Origin: Paraburkholderia phytofirmans OLGA172
Lineage (GTDB): Bacteria; Pseudomonadota; Gammaproteobacteria; Burkholderiales; Burkholderiaceae
NCBI RefSeq assembly: GCF_001634365.1
Contig: NZ_CP014578.1
Span: forward strand, 4,464,001 to 4,528,000
DNA: 64,000 bases
Direction of reading: 5' to 3'
Numbering within the stretch: position 1 is the first letter of the stretch; each line of letters begins with the position of its first letter. The position numbers and the translations under genes are program-made. Positions 58,401-64,000 of the stretch are shown piece after piece. Under the pieces are notes generated by a model that was not told the DNA's origin, searched no databases, and saw only the letters and a list, made by a program, of their open reading frames with translations.

Positions 58401-61400
58401 TGGTCATCCCGCGGAAGGTTCCATTTCATCGGCCGTTGAATTGGAATCGCTTTTCTCCTTACCCGTCACCCCACGCGAGGCTCGCGCGTCCGAAGTGGAA
58501 TTGCAGAAATTTATTCGGTCCGAACTCAGGCCGGGAATGTTTTTTGAACTCGACGAGAATTGTAGAAAGGGTTGCGAGACAGCATTGAATATATACAAGG
58601 ATTCATTACAAACTGAGATGGCAAAACGAAATGGAAACTTGAATGCTGCCGACATTTCCACAAGTTCCATATATACCAGCAATATCATTTCTTCGACAGC
58701 AAACGAGTGCCAGAATTTTTTATACAATTACAGAGGACCAACTTATGGCTCTGCATGCGACAAAAAGAGGGCCGAACTCTTGCAGTGTAGATACGCAGCC
58801 ATGTATCTCTCTATACTTGTAAAGAGGTCTCAGGAATATCTTGATATTTTAACTGACCTCAAAACTCGATTGCCGAACGCCTACCGTGCGGATACCAATG
58901 TTCTGTTGCTCGATAGCCGTGCTTTCGCCGTCCGTGAGGCGCTTCGAAAATTCTCGACCAAGGAATCCCGACCAAATTTCGAACAACTTTCCGCCAAGGA
59001 ACTCCTCAATAACTATCCTGCATTAATCGCGTCGAACGAGGAGATTTTTTATTTTGTCTCTTTCGCGGAAGCGATCTTTATGATGGTGAAAACGGGATCG
59101 ACTGTCGAACAACTGTATCGCGAGGTCGCCGATCCGTCCCGAGTCGTTCGCCATTTCAATTCGCTGATGCAGCAGCTCCCGTTTTCGCAGAGGGCCCACC
59201 GTAATGGCATAGCCGGGTTATCGTATTTGCAGAGTGTGGAGAGCAACACTGAGACAAAAAGCGATACCGAATACTACAATCAATTTTCTGTTTTCAAAAA
59301 TGAATATTTATCCGATGTCGCAAAATTAATCGCCATTGATAAGTTGACACAATTTGGCGTCCATCCGTATGACATTGTAGCCTCGCGGGTAATTCGTTGT
59401 GCGCGAATGGAATTGACGTTGTATATACCACGGGCTATTGAACTACATGGTTCCCTGCCAGTCCTTTCCACAATGATACATGCAGGAGATCTGGCCTTCT
59501 GCCAACTTGAGTCGAGTGATTGGATAATTATATCAACTATCGGTGGCCAGCTATTTTTAAAAACGATTTCAGACTCAACAATGTGCTCAAATGCAGCTCT
59601 TTGTAAAATAAGAACAAGCTCTACCCCGCCTCCAATTACCTCGCACTGTGACTATCCGAGCGAGAAGGATAAGTGGCATGGCGAGCGGCTATCCAGCCTT
59701 ATCCTTACCCCTATCTTTGGAACTAAAAGTCCGCTGGATAAAATATCCTACGAGACTGCCTTCCTGGGGTTTTCGACGGCGGAGTCGCTGGTCGAGCGGC
59801 CAGACGGCACTGGCGCTTCGTTGCTTCAAGTCGTCCAGCAGGTGGCAGGATCTTTAGTTAAAGACGCCGCCGAACAGTCTGAAGCCGCACATTACAAAAG
59901 GAGGTGGTGGCAGTATTTCACACCGATGATACCCGGTTTCGATATCGCCTACCGCCGTTATCATGACGTCGAATATGCACCATCGTATGGAGAGATCACG
60001 TGGGAAGTAATAAATGCAGGAATGGCCATCGCTTTCTTCGGCGTCCCCCTCGGTGAAATTCTTTATGCGGAGTCAAATCTGCTTCGCAGCGCCATTTTAC
60101 TCAATGCCCATAAAGGCTTCAGAGGATTGGCTCTGGTGACGCGTGTTATTGAGCAGGCCGGCTCCGATCTGGCACTCGCATCGCTGCGCGCATCGACTAT
60201 GACAGTATCCTATTTCATTTCCCCGTGGGAGCCGGTTCCTCTGGAGTTAATCGGGACGGCCTTGTACAAGGGAGGCCGCAGGCTAATGCGCGGCAAATTG
60301 CTATTTAAACCAAGGCCTGCCAACGTGGTGATCGGCAAATCGGAAGGAGCGCCCTCCCCTGGCGCAAAATCCAAAAATCCTAAATCGCCCGAAATAAAGC
60401 CGCTCCCGCAGATATTTAGAACGGAATCCATGCGCGATGTCAAAGTCTATGAATTCTCATACACTGAGACCTCAGAAACTCTCCTCGGCGCAGATAACGA
60501 GCCACAGCCCGGCCCGAGCGGCACCGGCGAGCAACCGGGCGATGCTAACGGATTCACGTGGAAAGGAGACTTTCGCGCGCTTGAAGATAGGGGAGCAATA
60601 TCGCTCGACGCGACGCGTCATACCGTCAAAATTAACACACCTTTTCAGTTCGCCAGAAACGATAATCAATTTCTCTCGCTGGACCCGGTTCAGTCAACAC
60701 ATCCCGTACCTCAGAGCGGCTTTGAACTGTTTCAGCTTGGACAAGTTGACGACATAGTTTTTTCTAGTTTTGACGAGAAAATCGGCTTTATCTCCGGATC
60801 ATCCTCCTCCAATGAAAACGTCGAAGTCCTTATGGTTCCCGCACCTGAGGGAGGCGCGATTGGAATTCGACTCAACTTCGAGGACATCGACAAAGTTCGC
60901 CCTCTTCTAGTAAGTCCGGGCGCATTGTCGGACAGCATCTTTATGATGGGAGTCAGCAAGCAGGAGGGCTGCGTTCTTTTCTATCACATCAGCAAGCCCT
61001 CTGTGGATTCGGTCGCGTCCGCACGGCGTGATTCTACGATCGAGAGGCTATTAGAAGTTCACAATAGTCTAATGACCAGTTCCAGTATGCGGATGGCTCT
61101 CCCCGAGGATGTAGCCATGGGCGACATACAGCTGCTGGCTCGACTGTTTGATTACGCGAATATTGTATATTCCGACCCGTCAGGAGCGACGGGGTTTGAT
61201 GTCGTCGCACCGGGTTCGCCCATCTCAAAGAAGTCGGCGATTAAGAATTTGTCCCGCCATGCGGTTTCCACTGAAGACCTATGGATTCTTAACTATGGCT
61301 TACTTGACGGTAACGTCAAATTCTCTAAATTGGAAAGCCATACCCACTACCTTCTGTCCCGGACTCCCGCCGATCAATTGAATATCAGAGGGCGTTCGGA

Positions 61401-64000
61401 AATTGAAGGTATATTTGACGAAAGACTCGAAGCAAAAACACTTGATAATGTCCTTCAAACAGACAGTGAATCGGCCGTTTTGGAAATTGTCCATCTACTG
61501 ATACAGAAAGCATCGTACAATAAATTTGCGCGATCCCCGGAAGAGTTCGAGATCAGCCACTTGCCCGGTCTCGCGGAAATATTTTCGGAAGCAGGATACA
61601 CCACAAATTTCCGTTTGATGAAAATATGGTCATCAGCAAACCGGCCAGATGCACAGTTTCATTTTTTGCTTACTGTTCAAAAGAATAATTCCAAATATTC
61701 AGTTGACATTTCCTCGGCCAGACTTCTAAACCAGTGGATTGAATCTCCAATCATCGAATCCGACAAAAATTGGCGACAAACATATCAAAAATATCTTGGT
61801 GACAAGCTCTGCGTTTTCCAGGATTTCTCTACCTTCAATCTCTTTGAAGACCGTTTCAGGGCAGGCCTCGGATCCGCTACGCCTTTTGACGATGCCAATG
61901 ATTCCTCTTGGACAGTCATCAACCGGCCCGCGTGGATGCTCTCTCGATCCAATCATATGCTTGTGGATGCGATGGATACCGACCGGACGGTCGAAATTTC
62001 TTCTGCGGTACTGGATCCGTCTCCTACCGCGCCAGTAAATAAGAACCCTGAAGCGGTTGCCACACGGTGGTTTGCTCAACGGTGGCTAGACGTAATTCAG
62101 GATGACGAGTTCAACGCGGCAATTGCGGGAGCCGGTGATATCAAGGCTATCGATAATATCGAAAAAATTACAAAATCACATGGCATCCGCACCAAAATTT
62201 ATCTGACGCTCACTTATTTTAAAATAACAGACGATCTCCCGACAGTGAATCTGGCAGTGGCGGTTCATCATAACAATAAAATTGTATCCATAATTGATCC
62301 ATCTGCACGAAGGAAAGGAAAAGACACAGCGTTATTTTCATGGGATGAGTGGCTTGGCCATAGATCCAGAGGAATATTGCTCGGAAAAAAATATGGCTCC
62401 GCTTCAATGGTGGGGGAATTACCCGATCCACAGGAAAACAAATACTCATTTGGCTCTGCGGATTTTTTCGATGAATCGAATCAACCCTATGAAATCCTGT
62501 CATTTGATTCTTCTTACCTACGGGAGCTTGATACCCTGATAGGAAATGTCGAAACCGAAATGCAGGAAATGGGTATCGATAATCCGGATCGCGATTTTTC
62601 CCTTGAGCGCGAGAAGCTTGAAAGGCTGCGCAACACCGTGGACAAGGATGATAGCGATGCAATACTGACGATCCGCACTGAGCTTATCGGGCAGGAACAA
62701 ATAGTTAAGGATATTTCAAAGTATGTGGCACTCCGTGGACTATTGGGGCGTTTGACCGATCTGAAAGGTCGTGTTTCAAAATTGCATAGTAAAAGACCCG
62801 TCTGCCGAGGTCTGCTTTATAGCTGCAATAGCATGCTGGGAAACAAGGTCGATCTCGTGGCACGGATGTCGATCACATACCCTTTTATTCAGGAAAGATT
62901 GAAAATACGGGCTTATGATTTTGACAAACAGCGATACATCCCGAGCTCGCGGTTTGAACTCGTTCTGCTGGGCAACATTGAATATCTGATAAAAATTGAA
63001 GACGTGCGGACCATTCTTAAGCACTATCAGAGACTATATGATGAGATGGCATATTTAGCGACGGATTACGCAAATGGAGGTGGCGGCCTGCGCGCACTCG
63101 ACATAGCCGAAAATGCCAGAGCCGGGTCAACCGTCGTTGACGAATTGCTGCAATATTATTCCTCGTCCGCCACAAGAATTTTTGGAATAGTTGACAAAGC
63201 TGAAAAGGGAAAATCATCAGCGACCGTTTTCGGGCTTTCCGCCATTCACGATGAGTCAACAGCAGATGTTTATACCGTGGCGGTGAGTGGCATAATTGCT
63301 CACCCATTTTCCCAAATTCGAAATGACGAGAAATTCATAGGCTACGTGTTCCGTCATCGTCATAGCCCGTCCTGGAGCATGGCTGAGCTGCAAAAATATA
63401 ATCTCGAAGGTATTGGCCGTTTTTTGAGCTACCATACTGTGAAATACGCAGTGTTTCACATGAGCGGGGTTCAAAAAATCGCCGCGTTGGCAATAAATCC
63501 GCGCTCGGAGACTATCGCGACCAGCTTCGGAATGAGAAGAGTGGATGAATTGGCCAGGTATCGCGCAGTTTTTTCCCGCGCAACCTTTAATAATCTACGT
63601 TCTGTTTTGAATAGCCCCAAGAGGGGTGCCGTGGTTCGACCCCCGGCGATCCCGCGGAGCGGCTCTGTACCCGGGGTAGTTAGTCCACCTGTAACCGAAA
63701 ATGCAGAACTTAAAAAGTTACTATCGGGAAATATCGCCGCTGCAATCGGCAAGGGTGCCATCTACCCCGCGCCAAACCGGGCGGTTAGAAGTTTCCCCTG
63801 GAATTTCGTTTTCGCCAGAAGTGATTCCCAGATCACACATGATTCGCCTCAGCCCTCCACGGAACTAGGCACCACGTCGCCATATGATATTCAACTGGGG
63901 CAGGGTTCCGATATTGTATCCTACTCACAATCCTCGAGAGTTTCCTATGGTGATTTCTGGAGCGGAGAAAATGACGAGCTGCAAAAACTCGATGTCATTC
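55498..64000 (+). CDS. Giant protein (at least 2834 residues) with OTU-like N-terminal motif; runs off the window
   Basis: One frame stays open from 55366 to the end of the window with no stop, so the gene is incomplete. The ATG at 55498 is the first ATG; GTG codons at 55462, 55486 and 55492 and a TTG at 55447 behind a GGAGG are alternatives. A basic cluster KYRKPRKKR lies at 18-26. HGKCLFYSVW has Cys199 in the place of the OTU-protease DGxCLF/YxxV motif, followed by AAYLREQVIAYLRKNPAEF, also as in OTU domains. Hydrophobic stretches lie at about 749-765 and 793-808. Near 2592-2681 a stretch ending LAINPRSETIATSFGMRRV resembles the end of a GNAT domain. DNA is A/T-rich relative to the core, which suggests acquisition. 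A toxin or host-directed effector is possible; the function is unproven. Confidence 0.8.
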   Translation, partial: MPYSAAYVGEAPKRSENKYRKPRKKRASGENDSSEWVDLDSEYVTANEDFDDTVPAFSIDPIATVRARGANADCEDRRDARKIEALARRLEQPDDWIFENGHWVPTYPFMFDGADLVPMIISRLPGFVNASIVLRISVRPPSTADNPRPDSYTSEFGGNSNEERGSPTNRIIDVERVNDNHYYPVGRGKIEDQGGHGKCLFYSVWHALDQTTDRETRNIIYRGRIPNNKEEGAAYLREQVIAYLRKNPAEFADFLIDEAEENDVPTGVDTTCNSTAELTRGTDEDWPDLLDESFICDSAAFNSILPPVVENLHVVAQKIPFALKEISKAAAQFVGESLSRRAIPSATIAYLPHLRNYLPIATMPPLAMSLYRTADTRKRVRMLLLIAATILPVFYPALTPYAAITRLLSTLHTLIADDNNWRDRGLTALLATIHALHLPIASQYVGELLASLDNNLGFLAHIRWVFELEERLMTDDPCTAAALLSSAAAYQLLLADKMTKSADGEKKKLAYFVDYLTSLSRLRVEMENVVASEAGPVYQGFNNFVCRNLFSENRHDNVFFAGLRLPLSNEEVADFCTQMRQYEVDTNAAHGTGLLAYTLSRCDDLYSKRGIDKQLWSRDSWIPADTLDLMTTCEAVRLYAAELNSRDEAVWEAFSAEPPPASLYSPWLDDWVTEPAENDVCATRSGGASTPVEAVNFAAFPNNAFVGHIDAAISDAAYGSNLPLPDEEAQIHAFRPEPAATSPAAANSPLLAVTAAAGIGAAGLLQGPDGLAAAGRDALAGMAGTLSIKRTGIAVAVGVPLALTIWAVIKARAGWLSAHSNRPDSAEDLSRLATQSLVQTGSHDNTYHKWIYNFWLKMEWLGEFITSSFDNGLFEKTMIDLWLRKKSTNSSHESTIYFNAAKAAFDDYQTDKNNTDARRLSSEDRYGAELYQLANLTVSQGSSPKAHSVIPILVKLKTYETCRWRDLFGHPAEGSISSAVELESLFSLPVTPREARASEVELQKFIRSELRPGMFFELDENCRKGCETALNIYKDSLQTEMAKRNGNLNAADISTSSIYTSNIISSTANECQNFLYNYRGPTYGSACDKKRAELLQCRYAAMYLSILVKRSQEYLDILTDLKTRLPNAYRADTNVLLLDSRAFAVREALRKFSTKESRPNFEQLSAKELLNNYPALIASNEEIFYFVSFAEAIFMMVKTGSTVEQLYREVADPSRVVRHFNSLMQQLPFSQRAHRNGIAGLSYLQSVESNTETKSDTEYYNQFSVFKNEYLSDVAKLIAIDKLTQFGVHPYDIVASRVIRCARMELTLYIPRAIELHGSLPVLSTMIHAGDLAFCQLESSDWIIISTIGGQLFLKTISDSTMCSNAALCKIRTSSTPPPITSHCDYPSEKDKWHGERLSSLILTPIFGTKSPLDKISYETAFLGFSTAESLVERPDGTGASLLQVVQQVAGSLVKDAAEQSEAAHYKRRWWQYFTPMIPGFDIAYRRYHDVEYAPSYGEITWEVINAGMAIAFFGVPLGEILYAESNLLRSAILLNAHKGFRGLALVTRVIEQAGSDLALASLRASTMTVSYFISPWEPVPLELIGTALYKGGRRLMRGKLLFKPRPANVVIGKSEGAPSPGAKSKNPKSPEIKPLPQIFRTESMRDVKVYEFSYTETSETLLGADNEPQPGPSGTGEQPGDANGFTWKGDFRALEDRGAISLDATRHTVKINTPFQFARNDNQFLSLDPVQSTHPVPQSGFELFQLGQVDDIVFSSFDEKIGFISGSSSSNENVEVLMVPAPEGGAIGIRLNFEDIDKVRPLLVSPGALSDSIFMMGVSKQEGCVLFYHISKPSVDSVASARRDSTIERLLEVHNSLMTSSSMRMALPEDVAMGDIQLLARLFDYANIVYSDPSGATGFDVVAPGSPISKKSAIKNLSRHAVSTEDLWILNYGLLDGNVKFSKLESHTHYLLSRTPADQLNIRGRSEIEGIFDERLEAKTLDNVLQTDSESAVLEIVHLLIQKASYNKFARSPEEFEISHLPGLAEIFSEAGYTTNFRLMKIWSSANRPDAQFHFLLTVQKNNSKYSVDISSARLLNQWIESPIIESDKNWRQTYQKYLGDKLCVFQDFSTFNLFEDRFRAGLGSATPFDDANDSSWTVINRPAWMLSRSNHMLVDAMDTDRTVEISSAVLDPSPTAPVNKNPEAVATRWFAQRWLDVIQDDEFNAAIAGAGDIKAIDNIEKITKSHGIRTKIYLTLTYFKITDDLPTVNLAVAVHHNNKIVSIIDPSARRKGKDTALFSWDEWLGHRSRGILLGKKYGSASMVGELPDPQENKYSFGSADFFDESNQPYEILSFDSSYLRELDTLIGNVETEMQEMGIDNPDRDFSLEREKLERLRNTVDKDDSDAILTIRTELIGQEQIVKDISKYVALRGLLGRLTDLKGRVSKLHSKRPVCRGLLYSCNSMLGNKVDLVARMSITYPFIQERLKIRAYDFDKQRYIPSSRFELVLLGNIEYLIKIEDVRTILKHYQRLYDEMAYLATDYANGGGGLRALDIAENARAGSTVVDELLQYYSSSATRIFGIVDKAEKGKSSATVFGLSAIHDESTADVYTVAVSGIIAHPFSQIRNDEKFIGYVFRHRHSPSWSMAELQKYNLEGIGRFLSYHTVKYAVFHMSGVQKIAALAINPRSETIATSFGMRRVDELARYRAVFSRATFNNLRSVLNSPKRGAVVRPPAIPRSGSVPGVVSPPVTENAELKKLLSGNIAAAIGKGAIYPAPNRAVRSFPWNFVFARSDSQITHDSPQPSTELGTTSPYDIQLGQGSDIVSYSQSSRVSYGDFWSGENDELQKLDVI

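Overview
The window is high-GC chromosomal DNA that reads like a member of Burkholderiaceae, most likely Paraburkholderia. This rests on protein sequences, on an rpsU - fliC - fliD - fliS - fliT neighbourhood, and on a gcvTHP - sdaA operon behind a tandem glycine riboswitch. Most of it is ordinary chromosome, but the last 8.5 kb (from about 55.5 kb) is visibly richer in A/T, uses ATA, TTA and AGA codons freely, and starts beside a transposase remnant, so it looks acquired.

Layout. 0-1.1 kb: tag and rpsU. 1.6-4.3 kb (minus): a three-gene cassette of a 65-residue peptide with a strong ribosome binding site, a TPR/ATP-grasp ligase and a SerC-type aminotransferase. 4.4-12.2 kb: a TPR/GT9-like protein next to flagellin, then fliC, fliD, fliS and fliT; fliC has a clear FliA (sigma-28) promoter. 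13.5-16.8 kb: a giant Ser/Thr-rich repeat protein with eight tandem 369-bp units and a FliA-like promoter of its own. 17.3-23.1 kb: a glycosylation island (SPINDLY/OGT-type GT41 fused to a methyltransferase, TPR-GT2, a GT1-like protein, and a broken methyltransferase), closed by an IS5 remnant. 23.9-32.4 kb (minus): a six-gene envelope operon with two DUF1254/DUF1214 proteins, two COG4313-like outer-membrane channels, an Omp85-like barrel and a large Gly-rich secreted protein. 33-36.7 kb: a lipoprotein HAD phosphatase, a cation exchanger behind a yybP-ykoY (Mn2+) riboswitch, and an MDR oxidoreductase. 37.3-39.9 kb: a Septu-type (PtuA/PtuB) defence pair close to a tRNA-Arg(CCG). 40.2-45.3 kb: dihaem cytochrome c, Rep helicase, Gfo/Idh/MocA oxidoreductase and a small lipoprotein. 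45.4-54.9 kb: glycine riboswitch, gcvT, gcvH, gcvP, an alginate-lyase-like protein, sdaA and a ThDP enzyme. 55.5-64 kb: a single open frame of at least 2834 codons that runs off the window, with an OTU-like cysteine-protease motif near its N-terminus.

How the genes fit together. The flagellar block is bracketed by TPR glycosyltransferases, which suggests that flagellin and/or the repeat protein are glycosylated. The glycine block is a sensing-and-degradation unit: glycine binds the riboswitch, the cleavage system yields methylene-THF, and SdaA removes serine. The strongest candidates for undescribed biology are the peptide/ATP-grasp/SerC cassette, the repeat protein with its glycosylation island, the DUF1254 envelope operon, and the giant OTU-like protein.
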